The notes: generated from the letters alone by a model not told the origin. 64,000 bases of DNA from an uncultured Eggerthella sp. (GCA_900556585.1 USPD01000002.1:1-64000), one strand, 5' to 3'. Positions 20,180-29,986 are shown, numbered from the stretch's first letter. Translations and numbers: made by a program.

Positions 20180-20207
20180 TCTTTAGAGATCAAACATCAT
20201 AAAAGCT

Positions 20208-20243
20208 AAAGCCCTTTTGATTATCTGATCAAAAGGGCTTTTC
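20208..20243. terminator. Bidirectional terminator between gpmA and the DHA2 pump
   Basis: AAAGCCCTTTTGA (20208-20220) pairs with TCAAAAGGGCTTT (20229-20241), loop 8 bases, with T-run on the plus strand and A-run before it, so it can serve both converging genes. Confidence 0.9.
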
Positions 20244-20271
20244 TGTATATACACTTTTCGCTGAATAACAC

Positions 20272-21684
20272 CTATGCCTTCTTGGAATTGCGCTTCATTA
20301 AAAGGCAAACCACAAGCAAGCACACCATCGCGATTCCAGATATTGCAAGCAAAGCAAAGAATCCTTCTTGCGTGCCAATAATGGTTCCTGCAACTAAATC
20401 CTGCGGTACTCCTGCCTGTGCAGATCCAACAATAGAAGTAACGATTGCGGTACCCAATGCTCCACCCAACTGTTGCAAAGTATTGAAAGCCGCATTGCCA
20501 TCCGCCTTGAGCTCTTCAGGAAGAAAACGCAAACCATTAGTGATTGAATTTGCCATTGAAAACCCTTGTGCAATTGGTATAAGCACATACACTGCAGCAA
20601 ATACCCATACCGCATTTCCTAGCGCCAAACCCATAAACAACAGTATTGCTACGAACTGACAAATTGCACCAAAGGTCAGAGGGCCGCGAGCGCCAAAAAC
20701 ATCTAATATTCTTCCACCTAAGGGTGCCAAAATAGCCCCAATGATACAGCCCGGTAAAAGCAAACATCCTGCAACAAGAGCGCTACTCGAACATACGGTT
20801 TGAGCGTAATAAGGAATTAAGTAACCCAACCCCAATACAATTGACGAAAGCAAAACAACATATAAAACGCTAAGCGTAAAAGGTACTTTACGAAAGATAC
20901 TCACACGAATAAGAGGGTTATTCGAACGCAACGATGCCACACCGAACAACACCAGTAAAGCAACCCCGCCCAGAAGAAGCAAAAGCACCCGAGCACTAAG
21001 CCAACCAGATTCCGCAGCAGCATTCGCTCCGAAAACAAGACTAGAAAAACCCGCCGCAATTAACACGAATTGCAAAACACTAAACTTAGCTTTCTGGGTA
21101 GCACTTACTTGGCGAATAGAAGCAATGCCTGTAAACGCGGATGCAATTAAAAACGGGAGAAGCACCACAAAAATCATGCGCCAGCCCCAGCAGGTAACAA
21201 TAAGACCGCCCACAGAAGGACCTACAGCAGGTGCGGTGGCGGTAATTAGAGTCGCAACGCCCATCATGAGACCCATTTTATCGAGCGGAGCTTGCTCGAT
21301 AACAATGTTGAACATAAGCGGCAAAGCAACACCTGTACCAACACCCTGAAAAAGACGCCCAATGATAAGGAACGCAAAAGCAGGAGCCAAAGCGCACAGT
21401 ATGGTACCTGCAAGAAAGAACGTAATAGCAACGGCAAAGAGGACTTTCATTTTGAAACGCCGCTTTAAATATGACGAAAGAGGCATTATTGCGGTAAGCA
21501 TCAACAAATACCCTGTTGTTACCCATTGCACTGTTGCAGTGTCTACCCCAAACTCAGACATCAATGCAGGAAAAGTAATATTCATTGCCGTTTCAACGAC
21601 CACGCCCGAAAACGACATAATGCCACATGCCAACATAGAAGCAATAAAGCGTGTGTCTATGCGGCGTTCTTCATTTGCTAGCAC
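20272..21684 (-). CDS. MFS drug efflux pump, DHA2 (14-helix) family
   Basis: A 470-residue multi-helix membrane protein. Hydrophobic segments consistent with about 14 helices are visible. TVQWVTTGYLLMLTAIMPLSSYLKRR contains the DHA2/EmrB-type motif after helix 2; LFQGVGTGVALPL and APAVGPSVGGLIV are the antiporter motif region. Substrate is likely an organic drug or toxic compound exported with proton antiport. The GTG start at 21684 lies inside the end of the MarR gene (7-base overlap), so the two are one operon, the classic regulator-pump pair. Confidence 0.88.
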   Translation of the reverse strand: MLANEERRIDTRFIASMLACGIMSFSGVVVETAMNITFPALMSEFGVDTATVQWVTTGYLLMLTAIMPLSSYLKRRFKMKVLFAVAITFFLAGTILCALAPAFAFLIIGRLFQGVGTGVALPLMFNIVIEQAPLDKMGLMMGVATLITATAPAVGPSVGGLIVTCWGWRMIFVVLLPFLIASAFTGIASIRQVSATQKAKFSVLQFVLIAAGFSSLVFGANAAAESGWLSARVLLLLLGGVALLVLFGVASLRSNNPLIRVSIFRKVPFTLSVLYVVLLSSIVLGLGYLIPYYAQTVCSSSALVAGCLLLPGCIIGAILAPLGGRILDVFGARGPLTFGAICQFVAILLFMGLALGNAVWVFAAVYVLIPIAQGFSMANSITNGLRFLPEELKADGNAAFNTLQQLGGALGTAIVTSIVGSAQAGVPQDLVAGTIIGTQEGFFALLAISGIAMVCLLVVCLLMKRNSKKA

Positions 21685-22268
21685 ACGGCATCACCAGCTT
21701 GATTTGCTATTCTTTCAGATTGAGAATTAGTTGTGCTGTTCCCCGCACAAGAATCAGAATCATCCAGACATACATTAGCGTGTATACGGTTAAATACCTG
21801 CTGCTTAAACAAAGTCATATTATCTTCGTCTGGCTTTGCTTCAGCTAACGCAGCTTCAACTTTATAGATAACTTGAGTGGCGGTTTTTAAATCGAGTTCG
21901 GTAATGTCATGCAGTTGATTTGCAACCCAAGCGTGATAATCAGTAACAAAAATCTGAACAAGCTTCCTGCCTTGATCAGTAAGTTCAACCAATACGCCAC
22001 GCCTATCAACAGGATCAACTTTTTTAGCCACATAGCCTAGCAACTCCAAATTCACTATTGCCTTGGTGATACTAGGACGGGTTACCTGCATACGAGCGCT
22101 GATATCGCTTACTCGAACACTTTCATGCGTTTGCTGAAGATCTTGCAAAGTATCACAAATTCTTACATCGCGCGGCGTTACCCCATCAGGAAGCGCTGGC
22201 ATTTGAGCAATAATTGCCTTCGCGTGATGGCATGCAAGAAGAAATTCATCTACTACTTCGCTATCCAT
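21678..22268 (-). CDS. MarR-family regulator of the adjacent efflux pump
   Basis: A 196-residue winged-helix regulator. VRVSDISARMQVTRPSITK is the recognition region at about residues 52-70 and VDPVDRRGVLVELTDQG is the beta-wing motif. The C-terminus has a long dimer helix and then an unusual Ser/Asn-rich tail of about 30 residues that overlaps the pump start. It presumably represses its own operon until a ligand binds (inference from the family). AAAGGGG lies before the ATG, and a good palindrome lies 61 bases upstream. Confidence 0.9.
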   Translation of the reverse strand: MDSEVVDEFLLACHHAKAIIAQMPALPDGVTPRDVRICDTLQDLQQTHESVRVSDISARMQVTRPSITKAIVNLELLGYVAKKVDPVDRRGVLVELTDQGRKLVQIFVTDYHAWVANQLHDITELDLKTATQVIYKVEAALAEAKPDEDNMTLFKQQVFNRIHANVCLDDSDSCAGNSTTNSQSERIANQAGDAVC

Positions 22269-22328
22269 AATCCCCTTTCTCTTTTAAAATCCACTTCCGT
22301 TGCTCACCCTACTACAGGAAACAAACAA

Positions 22329-22349
22329 AATAACATACGGTACGTTATT
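22329..22349. promoter_or_regulatory. Candidate MarR operator
   Basis: A 21-bp palindrome centred at 22339: AATAAC-a-TAC-g-GTA-c-GTTATT, with nine of ten base pairs matched. It sits 61 bases upstream of the MarR start, where an autoregulatory operator would be expected. Confidence 0.6.
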
Positions 22350-22472
22350 CAAAGCACAATGAAAATACGCATGAATACGTGAAGCATGCAGATGCACCAT
22401 GCGTTTTACATGCATTTTTACGTGACCACTATGCGATATAAGCATTCTTACAGCAGCTCCATGCAGTCAAAA

Positions 22473-22504
22473 TAGTTACTAAAGGTAATTATTATTAGTA
22501 ACTA
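22473..22504. promoter_or_regulatory. Inverted repeat TAGTTACTAA / TTAGTAACTA
   Basis: Perfect 10-bp arms at 22473-22482 and 22495-22504 with a 12-base spacer. The TAGTTAC/GTAACTA half-sites reappear, head to head, as a palindrome upstream of the ABC operon at 26868-26879. It may be a regulator site; which gene it serves is unclear. Confidence 0.4.
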
Positions 22505-22583
22505 TAAGTATTGCAAGTAAAAACCTGTCTTTTTGCATTAATTGTCAGATTAATTTTTGGTGTAGTTTTTACTTAGATTAATT

Positions 22584-22622
22584 GCGCGCTGTCTCACCAG
22601 AATAACTGATGCGGCAGCGCGC
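22584..22622 (-). terminator. GC-rich hairpin after the ABC exporter operon
   Basis: GCGCGCTG (22584-22591) pairs with CAGCGCGC (22615-22622) around a 23-base loop. It lies just downstream of the leftward ABC operon. No clear T-run is present. Confidence 0.4.
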
Positions 22623-22659
22623 TTCTTTATTCGCGTTCTTTATTAAGCGTCCGTACCAT

Positions 22660-24522
22660 TTATTCCGCGAACTGAGAATTATACAACTCAGCATATGCGC
22701 CACCACGAGCAAGCAGCCCCTCATGAGTGCCCTGCTCTACGATATCGCCTTCCTGTAGAACCAAAATCAAATCAGCATTTCTGATAGTCGATAACCTATG
22801 AGCAATAACAAACGAGGTGCGACCCTTCATAAGGTTATCCATTGCCATTTGAATACGCTCTTCGGTACGCGTGTCTACCGAACTTGTGGCCTCGTCCAAA
22901 ATGAGCATCTTACGATCCGCCAAAATAGCACGCGCTATAGTCAGCAGCTGACGCTGGCCTTGACTGATATTGCTCGCATCTTCATTGATTTCCATATCGT
23001 ATCCGCCAGGAAGTGTACGAATAAAGGTATCAGCAAAGGCTGCTTTTGCGGCAGCTTCCACTTCTTCGTCAGTTGCATCCAACCTACCGTAGCGAATATT
23101 TTCGCGGACAGAACCCTTAAACAACCAGGTATCCTGAAGCACCATTCCAAACAGCGAACGCAAATCATCACGACCAAAATCGCGCACATCGTACCCGCCG
23201 ATGCGAATAGCACCACTATTCACATCGTAGAAGCGCATAAGCAACTTAACCATGGTGGTTTTACCCGCACCCGTAGGACCAACTAATGCAATAGTTTGAC
23301 CTTCAGAAACCTTCGCCGAGAAATCTTTAATAATCGGTGTTTCTGGATCATAGCCAAAATGAACATGATCGAATTCAACATCACAGCTAACATCTTTAGC
23401 TGCAACCTTAGGATGCTCTTCAGATTCTTCTTCGGCATCCAAGAATTCAAATACGCGTTCTGCTGCCGCTGCCATTTGCTGCAGCACATTAGATACCTGC
23501 GCAAGCTGCGTAATAGGCTGAGTGAAATTCTTGACATACTGAATGAATGCCTGAATATCACCAACAGTGATTCGCCCATTAATTGCAAACAAAGCACCCG
23601 CAACAGCAACCGCGACATAACCTAAGTTACTTACAAAGTTCATAACGGGCATCATCAAGCCAGAAAGGAATTGTGACTTCCAAGCGGATTCATACAGTTC
23701 AGCATTAGTTTTGCGGAACTTTTCTAAAGTTTCTTCTTCCTTTCCGAATGCGCGAACAACCGCCTGGCCAGAAAATGTTTCTTCAACTTGGCCGTTAATA
23801 GCGCCTAACCTGTTTTGCTGCATACGGAAGTATTTTTGACTGCGACTTACAACCACCTTTACCAATACTGCAGAAACAGGAATGACCAACAACGCAATGA
23901 GCGTCATAAAGATATCCATACTCAGCATCATGACCAAAACACCAATGATGGTTGTAACAGAAGTGATGAGAGTCGTAATGCCTTGATTCAAATTCATACC
24001 AAGCGTATCAACATCGTTAGTGATGCGAGATAGAATATCGCCCGTGCTGGTACGCTCAAAATATCCCATAGGCAGCACATCCATCTTTTGTGAAATTTTT
24101 TGACGCAGAAGATAGGTGGTGCGCTGCGTGACATGAGTCATCAACCAGCCCTGAACAAATGAACATATTGAAGAAAATGCATAGAGCAATAAGGTAGCAA
24201 TAAGAATTACCCCTACCGCATCAAAATTAATATCACCTGTTCCGGCAATTTTTGCGCTAATGCCTTCAAATAATTCGGTGGTTGCCGTTGAAAGAACTCG
24301 TGGACCCACAATATTAAAGGCGGTAGAAGCAATTGCAAAAATGAACACAACGCCAATCGCAATCTTGAACTGACCCATAAACTTTAAAAGCTTCTTCATG
24401 GAGCCTTTAAAGTCATTAGCCTTTTCTCCAGGCATCATGCCTAGATGCCCACCCGGGCCATGTCCGTGACGCCTTCCCGTATTTGCACGAGCCTCAATAG
24501 GAGATTTGGTTTCGGCACTCAT
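22660..24522 (-). CDS. Heterodimeric ABC exporter subunit with canonical Walker B
   Basis: A 620-residue half-transporter: six membrane helices (about 40-350) then an ATPase domain. GPTGAGKTTM is Walker A, ISQGQRQLLTIARA is the signature (SQGQ rather than SGGQ), and MLILDEATSSVD is Walker B with the catalytic Glu. The His/Gly-rich N-terminus (about residues 17-30) is unusual. It follows its partner without a gap; together they match TmrAB/LmrCD-type heterodimers with one degenerate ATP site. Substrate is unknown; drugs or lipids are usual. GGAGG precedes the ATG. Confidence 0.9.
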   Translation of the reverse strand: MSAETKSPIEARANTGRRHGHGPGGHLGMMPGEKANDFKGSMKKLLKFMGQFKIAIGVVFIFAIASTAFNIVGPRVLSTATTELFEGISAKIAGTGDINFDAVGVILIATLLLYAFSSICSFVQGWLMTHVTQRTTYLLRQKISQKMDVLPMGYFERTSTGDILSRITNDVDTLGMNLNQGITTLITSVTTIIGVLVMMLSMDIFMTLIALLVIPVSAVLVKVVVSRSQKYFRMQQNRLGAINGQVEETFSGQAVVRAFGKEEETLEKFRKTNAELYESAWKSQFLSGLMMPVMNFVSNLGYVAVAVAGALFAINGRITVGDIQAFIQYVKNFTQPITQLAQVSNVLQQMAAAAERVFEFLDAEEESEEHPKVAAKDVSCDVEFDHVHFGYDPETPIIKDFSAKVSEGQTIALVGPTGAGKTTMVKLLMRFYDVNSGAIRIGGYDVRDFGRDDLRSLFGMVLQDTWLFKGSVRENIRYGRLDATDEEVEAAAKAAFADTFIRTLPGGYDMEINEDASNISQGQRQLLTIARAILADRKMLILDEATSSVDTRTEERIQMAMDNLMKGRTSFVIAHRLSTIRNADLILVLQEGDIVEQGTHEGLLARGGAYAELYNSQFAE

Positions 24523-26772
24523 TTATGCAACACCTCCTTTCAGTTCTTCTTCCGACAACTGAGATTGAGCAATCTCTCTGTACGTAGAACAACTTTCAAG
24601 AAGTTCCTTATGGGTGCCCCTGCCCACGATTTTTCCGTCTTCTAAAACAAGAATTTGATCTGCATTAAGAACCGTAGCTATGCGCTGCGCCACAACAATA
24701 ATTGTTTTGCCAGCAGCATGTTCCGCTAGCGCATGGCGCAGCTTTGCATCCGTAGCGTAATCAAGCGCCGAAAAACTATCGTCAAACAAAAGCACCCGTG
24801 CATTACTTGCCAAAGCGCGAGCGATGGATAAACGCTGGCGCTGTCCGCCAGAAACGTTAGTTCCACCTTGGCTGATTTCTGAAGTAAATCCGTTTTCCTT
24901 TGAATCAATAAATTCTGTTGCTTGAGCAATGTCAGCAGCCTGCCGCACACGACTAGTATCCATATCCTGGTTAGAGTATGCAATAGTTGATTCAATAGTG
25001 CCCGAAAAGAGAAACGCTTTCTGAGGAACATATCCCAATTCGTGACGTAGTTCGTGCTGATTCATGTTGCGAACATCCACACCGCCAACACGAATGGCAC
25101 CTTCGCTTACATCATAGAAGCGCTCAATCAGCTTCATAATGGTTGATTTACCAGATCCCGTTGAACCAATAATGGCTGTTGTTTTGCCCGGATCCGCAAC
25201 AAAGCTCACATCATGAAGAACAGGATCGCTTCCCTCGCTGTAAGCAAAGGTCACGTCATCGAATTCAACCGGCAAACCCTTCGCTTCAACGTCAAGCAAA
25301 TTATATTGAGATTCCTTTGGATCATGAATGCTATTTTCTGTTCCTAAAACCTCATTGACGCGCTGAGCTGCAACATCGGCACGAGGCAGCATGATAGCAA
25401 TCATGCTTATCATTAAAAATGACATTACGATAACCATAGAATAGGTGATAAACGCAATCATGTCGCCTGTTTGGATGACACCAGCATCGATATAGGAACC
25501 GCCAACCCAAACAATCAGAACAGAAACACCATTCATGACAAGCATCATGGTTGGCATCATGAAAGTCATTACCCGGTTTGTGAATAACTGCGTTTTATAC
25601 AGAGCTGTACTTGCCTCATCAAAACGCGCCTCTTCATATTCCTGCCTATCAAAAGCACGAATGACCGACATACCCGTAAGCATTTCGCGCGAAACCAAAT
25701 TAACGCGGTCGATAAGCTTTTGCATAATTTTGAATTTAGGAAGAGCAAGCGTCATAAGCAAAGCAATAACAATACCAATAACAACAATTGCCAGCACAAT
25801 AATCCAGCTCATGGCAAGATTCGTTTGCGAAACCATAATGATGCCGCCAATGGCAAGAATTGGCGCATACAACACCATGCGCAAAAACATTACCAAGACC
25901 ATTTGGATTTGTTGGATATCATTTGTACCACGCGTAATCAATGATGCAGCAGAAAATGACTGCACTTCAGCATCTGAAAATGAAACAACCTTTTCAAAAA
26001 GATGTTCACGCAGCGTTCGCGCAATCTTTGCAGCAGTTCGCGATGCCACAAAACCAACCGAAATAGAAGCCGCCATCATCAGAGCAGCAACACCCAGCAT
26101 TTGAGCGCCTAACCAGGCAAGATACTGAAGCTGAATAGCATTCAAATCCAAACCAAGTGCTTCGTATTCAGCCTTAACCGCAACAATAGCCTGTTGCTGG
26201 ATTAGGGAATCATCAATATTTCCAAAAGCTGATCGAGCCTGATCAATAAAACTTTGAATTTCAGTTTTGCTTATTGCGCCTGACTCGTAGGCAGCATAGA
26301 GCTCTTCCCAACTAAAGTTGTTTAAGTCAATTGACATAGCGGCAGCAGAATTCCCCGATGACTGACCCGCCAAATCCTGCATATGTACTAACACCAACGG
26401 CAAGGCTATAACAGAATCCAGCGCATCACGTTGGTCAATACCTTGATCGGTTATTTTGTAGGTGCCAGCTTGGCTGACTTCGGTTCCGTTTTGAGTGTTT
26501 CCATTCTCTTCTCGGTCTGCTTCGCTTTGCGCATAGGAATTACGAATAAGATCTTCATCTGCTTCGCTCGCAAGCATACAGATATAGTTAAACGTATCCG
26601 CGCTCATTTCATCAGGTGAAGCATGTTCTATGCCTCCCTGCTGGATACCTACGTCAACCAAATCCGAGGTGTAACGAGGAAGCGACAGATCAGCAAATGC
26701 CTGAACAATAAGTAAAAGCGTAATAAGGATTACCGCAACTTTGGAGCTCTTTAAATATTTAATAATTCTCAC
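24523..26772 (-). CDS. Heterodimeric ABC exporter subunit with degenerate Walker B and a large extracytoplasmic insert
   Basis: A 749-residue half-transporter. The GTG at 26772 is chosen because AAGGAGG lies exactly 7 bases upstream; the frame also extends to 26862 without a better site. After the first helix there is a hydrophilic insert of about 180 residues (about 35-215), Ala/Ser/Asp/Gln rich, before helix 2; this explains the extra length. GSTGSGKSTI is Walker A, VSGGQRQRLSIARA the signature, and LLFDDSFSALD the Walker B, where Asp replaces the catalytic Glu. This makes it the degenerate member of the pair. Confidence 0.9.
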   Translation of the reverse strand: MRIIKYLKSSKVAVILITLLLIVQAFADLSLPRYTSDLVDVGIQQGGIEHASPDEMSADTFNYICMLASEADEDLIRNSYAQSEADREENGNTQNGTEVSQAGTYKITDQGIDQRDALDSVIALPLVLVHMQDLAGQSSGNSAAAMSIDLNNFSWEELYAAYESGAISKTEIQSFIDQARSAFGNIDDSLIQQQAIVAVKAEYEALGLDLNAIQLQYLAWLGAQMLGVAALMMAASISVGFVASRTAAKIARTLREHLFEKVVSFSDAEVQSFSAASLITRGTNDIQQIQMVLVMFLRMVLYAPILAIGGIIMVSQTNLAMSWIIVLAIVVIGIVIALLMTLALPKFKIMQKLIDRVNLVSREMLTGMSVIRAFDRQEYEEARFDEASTALYKTQLFTNRVMTFMMPTMMLVMNGVSVLIVWVGGSYIDAGVIQTGDMIAFITYSMVIVMSFLMISMIAIMLPRADVAAQRVNEVLGTENSIHDPKESQYNLLDVEAKGLPVEFDDVTFAYSEGSDPVLHDVSFVADPGKTTAIIGSTGSGKSTIMKLIERFYDVSEGAIRVGGVDVRNMNQHELRHELGYVPQKAFLFSGTIESTIAYSNQDMDTSRVRQAADIAQATEFIDSKENGFTSEISQGGTNVSGGQRQRLSIARALASNARVLLFDDSFSALDYATDAKLRHALAEHAAGKTIIVVAQRIATVLNADQILVLEDGKIVGRGTHKELLESCSTYREIAQSQLSEEELKGGVA

Positions 26773-26867
26773 GCGGAAACCTCCTTGGGGACATTGTGTA
26801 AGAGGAGCTTTCCCCAAATAACGTATTGCCGTTTTTAATAATTCAAAAATGTTAAACGGCATGTATT

Positions 26868-26879
26868 GTAACTAGTTAC
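26868..26879. promoter_or_regulatory. Perfect palindrome GTAACTAGTTAC upstream of the ABC operon
   Basis: A 12-bp perfect palindrome about 96 bases before the GTG start of the ABC operon. Its half-site is shared with the inverted repeat at 22473-22504. A regulator binding site is plausible. Confidence 0.45.
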
Positions 26880-26971
26880 GCACTTTGTTGAGTAATAAAT
26901 CGCTAAATCCATCAAACTGATACCTTGCCGTTTATTGAACCACGAACCTCCCCTTTAATGATCCCTGTTAA

Positions 26972-26999
26972 AAAGCCCCAGAAAAATATCCCAGGGCTA
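26972..26999 (-). terminator. Likely terminator after thrH
   Basis: On the minus strand AGCCC...GGGCT pair around a short loop and are followed by TTTTT (plus-strand A-run at 26971-26974). It would end thrH transcription after a repeat-bearing 3' leader. Confidence 0.5.
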
Positions 27000-27063
27000 A
27001 TAGTTCGCAATTGATTCTTAGGTGGTTCAAACTTGAAATTATCTTCTGCTCTAAAACCACATG

Positions 27064-27169
27064 TCGAAAGTCACATGTCTAATGTTGTATGTCCAATGCT
27101 GTATGACTGAGCTAGTACCTACCCTTATCGAAAGTTGTATGTCTAATACTGCATGCCTAATACTGTATG
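27064..27169. repeat. Degenerate tandem repeat just after thrH
   Basis: A 42-bp block at 27064-27105 is repeated at 27128-27169. Each block is TCGAAAGT plus two units of about 14 bp (GTATGTCTAATACT-like) plus GTATG. The nine differences between the blocks are all transitions. It lies between the thrH stop and its likely terminator. Confidence 0.8.
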
Positions 27170-27175
27170 CGATTT

Positions 27176-27778
27176 TTACAGAATTACCTGTTTGATTGCC
27201 CCCATAAGCTCGTCATACGTTTCAAAAGCAGGAACGTCAGGATTGTCTGCCTTAATAGAATCGGTGCTCTTGAACAAAAATCCTGCCTTACTTGCACGAA
27301 TCATGCCCAAATCATTAAAGCTATCTCCAGCAGCAATGGTTTCCAAACCAGCACTTTGAAGTGCACGCACCGTAGTGAGTTTTGACTGCTCACAGCGCAT
27401 CTTGAAACCTGTTACTTCGCCTGATTCGGCAACTTCTAACTCATTGCAGAAAAGCGTTGGCCATCCAAGCTTTTCCATCAAAGGCTTCGCAAACTGAGTA
27501 AACGTATCACTAATAATAATTACCTGACACATGGCACGAAGTTCATCGAGGAACTCCTTCGCACCTGGCATGGGATCAATAGTCGCAATTACGTCCTGAA
27601 TTTCTTTCAACCCCAAACCGTGCTCTTTAAGAACTGCCAAACGGAAATTCATGAGCTTGTCGTAGTCAGGTTCGTCACGCGTTGTACGCTTAAGTTCAGG
27701 AATGCCTGTTGCGTCAGCAAAAGCAATCCAAATTTCAGGAACTAAAACCCCTTCAAGGTCTAAACAAGTTACGTACAT
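27176..27778 (-). CDS. thrH: Phosphoserine phosphatase / homoserine phosphotransferase ThrH
   Basis: A 200-residue HAD-superfamily enzyme. CLDLEGVLVPEIW carries the nucleophile Asp and the Glu that replaces the usual second Asp in ThrH. The Ser of IIISDTF, the Lys of EQSKLTTV and the metal Asp in AAGDSFNDLGM complete the HAD site. The family dephosphorylates phosphoserine and can transfer the phosphate to homoserine. The ATG at 27778 is chosen for AGGAG 6 bases upstream; the frame extends 10 codons further without support. Length matches Pseudomonas ThrH (205). Confidence 0.9.
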   Translation of the reverse strand: MYVTCLDLEGVLVPEIWIAFADATGIPELKRTTRDEPDYDKLMNFRLAVLKEHGLGLKEIQDVIATIDPMPGAKEFLDELRAMCQVIIISDTFTQFAKPLMEKLGWPTLFCNELEVAESGEVTGFKMRCEQSKLTTVRALQSAGLETIAAGDSFNDLGMIRASKAGFLFKSTDSIKADNPDVPAFETYDELMGAIKQVIL

Positions 27779-28294
27779 AGCGCTCCTCTTTCTTGCATGT
27801 TTACTCAAATATTAGAATTATCTTAGTGTTTCAAAGCTAGTATCCAGCTTTCGTTATTAATTTCAGCATACTTTATATACGGCGGTTTCCTAGCTGTAGC
27901 AACAAGATTTGCAATAAGATTTCGGCGGCCAGCATAGCAGCTCGCATTCTTAAGGTGATTTTTCAATCAGTAAATCAGGTGGTGTTCTTAAATCTAAATT
28001 TACATACACCCACATCAAGGGCATATTTGGGAAATAATCAACTACCGTTGACGGAGCCGTAAACGGTAGGCACCAAAAAGAATTTAACAAAAACCGTCCC
28101 TTCATAGCCTTCAAATAACCGCTAATCGACCAAGAAGAAAGATCAAGTTAAGTCTCATTAGTATGGATACGTTAAAAAATTGTAAGCCGCTTCATAAAGC
28201 GCTTAGAGAACGTTTCTAGCTTTCAATCATTCACTTTGCGCTTGATGAAAGGACTTACAAGTATACGTTTCCTAGTATTGAAAGAGAGTCGCTT
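27779..28294. other. Divergent intergenic region between thrH and lctP
   Basis: About 515 bases. It contains an inverted repeat CTACCGTT (28042-28049) / AACGGTAG (28062-28069) with a 12-base spacer, and AAGCGCTT with nearby partial palindromes around 28190-28220 close to lctP. These are candidate regulator sites. No gene is evident. Confidence 0.4.
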
Positions 28295-29971
28295 ATGTTC
28301 CAAGCTGTGGTTGATCCTGTTGCGGGCAACCTTGCCCTTTCAGCATTAGTAGCATGTGTTCCACTTGTTGCATTCTTTATTATGCTGGTAGCGGTAAAGG
28401 CAAAAGCTCATGTTTCAGCAGCAGTTGCACTGCTCGTTGCATTCCTTGTTGCTGTTTTCGCTTTTCATATGCCTGCTCACCTTGCATTTCTTTCGGGTGT
28501 GCAAGGTGCATGTTATGGCGCCTTCCCTATCGTATTCATCATCATCATGGCGGTTTGGTTCTACGAAGTTACTTCCGTTTCAGGACGCGCTGAAGACTTC
28601 AAAAGCCTATTCGACATTATTGGTGGCGGCGACATCCGCATCCAAGCAGTATTGATCGCATTCTGCTTCGGCGGTTTGCTTGAAGCACTTGCTGGTTTCG
28701 GTGCCCCTATCGCAATTACCGCAACCATGATTTTGGCATTAGGCGTTAAACCAATGAAAGCCGCTCTTGCAGTTTTGATTGCAAACACTGCACCAGTTGC
28801 TTATGGTGCTGCTGGTACTCCTATTACCACCGCTGGTAACATGGTTGCCGCTGGTGACGCATCTGCCGCTCTTGAAACCGCGCAGCACGTAGCTGCTATC
28901 GTAGGTTATCAGGCACCTTTATTCGCACTCTTTGTTCCACTGCTTGTTGTTATCATTCTTGACGGTCGCAAAGGTTTACGTGACTGCTGGCTGCATGCTT
29001 TGGTAATTGGTTTCTCATTCGCTATTGTTCAGTGGTGGTGCTCCAACCATTTCGCATACGAGTTGACCGACGTTTGTGCAGCGCTTGTTTCCTTAGGTGT
29101 AAGCGTTGTATTCCTGAAGTTCGTTAAGCCTCGCAACGTTGCTGAAGCACGTGAACGCTTTGGCATGGCTCCTCTGAATGAAACCGAAACCACCAAGCTT
29201 CCTGCTGTTCGCGCTTGGATGGCACTTGTTCCTTACATCATCGTTGTTGCAGTATTTGCAGTATGCAAACTTGCTATCCCAACTTTACTGGCAAGCACCG
29301 ATATTAAAATCCCATTCCCTGGTCTTGCAGGCAACGTACTAAATGCTGCAGGCTCGGATCCAGGAACTACGTACACGCTGAACTTGCTGTCAAATCCTGG
29401 CACTATGCTTTTCATTGCGGCAGTACTTACTACTATTGTTTATGCACTGTTCACCAATAAAGGCATGTTTAAGATTACCCTTGGATCTTCTTTCAAGCAG
29501 CTTGGCCAGACCTTCGTTGCTATGCGTTTTTCATCACTTACCATCGTTTTGGTATTAGGTCTTGCCTACATCATGAACTTCTCTGGTCAGACCATTTCTA
29601 TTGGCCAGTTCCTAGCAAGCACAGGTGCGCTGTTCGCATTTATTTCCCCAATGCTTGGCTGGGTTGGTACCGCAGTTACTGGTTCTGACACATCCGCAAA
29701 TGCTTTGTTCTCCAGCTTGCAATACGAAGCTGCTCAATCAAATGCATCCCTTGCGCATGTTACCCCAGACCTGTTCTTGGCATCGAACACCATGGGTGGC
29801 GTAATTGGCAAGATGATTTCGCCTCAATCTTTGGCTATCGCTGCTGTAACCACAGGCGAACACGAGTCAAACCTGTTCAAGAAGGTTATTCCTTGGAGTA
29901 TCGGTATGCTGGTAGTTCTCTGCATAGTGGTATTCCTGGAATCCCACGCTTTATCTTTCATCCTTCCATAA
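28295..29971 (+). CDS. lctP: L-lactate permease
   Basis: A 558-residue membrane protein of the LctP family, with about 12-14 hydrophobic segments. Family-typical stretches are visible: GFGAPIAIT, APVAYGAAGTPI and, near the C-terminus, GSDTSANALFSSLQ and SNTMGGVIGKMISPQS. It imports L-lactate (and often glycolate) with protons. GAGAG lies before the ATG. It stands alone without lactate dehydrogenase genes beside it; a 2-hydroxyacid dehydrogenase occurs at 59.2 kb. Confidence 0.93.
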   Translation: MFQAVVDPVAGNLALSALVACVPLVAFFIMLVAVKAKAHVSAAVALLVAFLVAVFAFHMPAHLAFLSGVQGACYGAFPIVFIIIMAVWFYEVTSVSGRAEDFKSLFDIIGGGDIRIQAVLIAFCFGGLLEALAGFGAPIAITATMILALGVKPMKAALAVLIANTAPVAYGAAGTPITTAGNMVAAGDASAALETAQHVAAIVGYQAPLFALFVPLLVVIILDGRKGLRDCWLHALVIGFSFAIVQWWCSNHFAYELTDVCAALVSLGVSVVFLKFVKPRNVAEARERFGMAPLNETETTKLPAVRAWMALVPYIIVVAVFAVCKLAIPTLLASTDIKIPFPGLAGNVLNAAGSDPGTTYTLNLLSNPGTMLFIAAVLTTIVYALFTNKGMFKITLGSSFKQLGQTFVAMRFSSLTIVLVLGLAYIMNFSGQTISIGQFLASTGALFAFISPMLGWVGTAVTGSDTSANALFSSLQYEAAQSNASLAHVTPDLFLASNTMGGVIGKMISPQSLAIAAVTTGEHESNLFKKVIPWSIGMLVVLCIVVFLESHALSFILP

Positions 29972-29986
29972 GGGTGCCTTGCAAGC

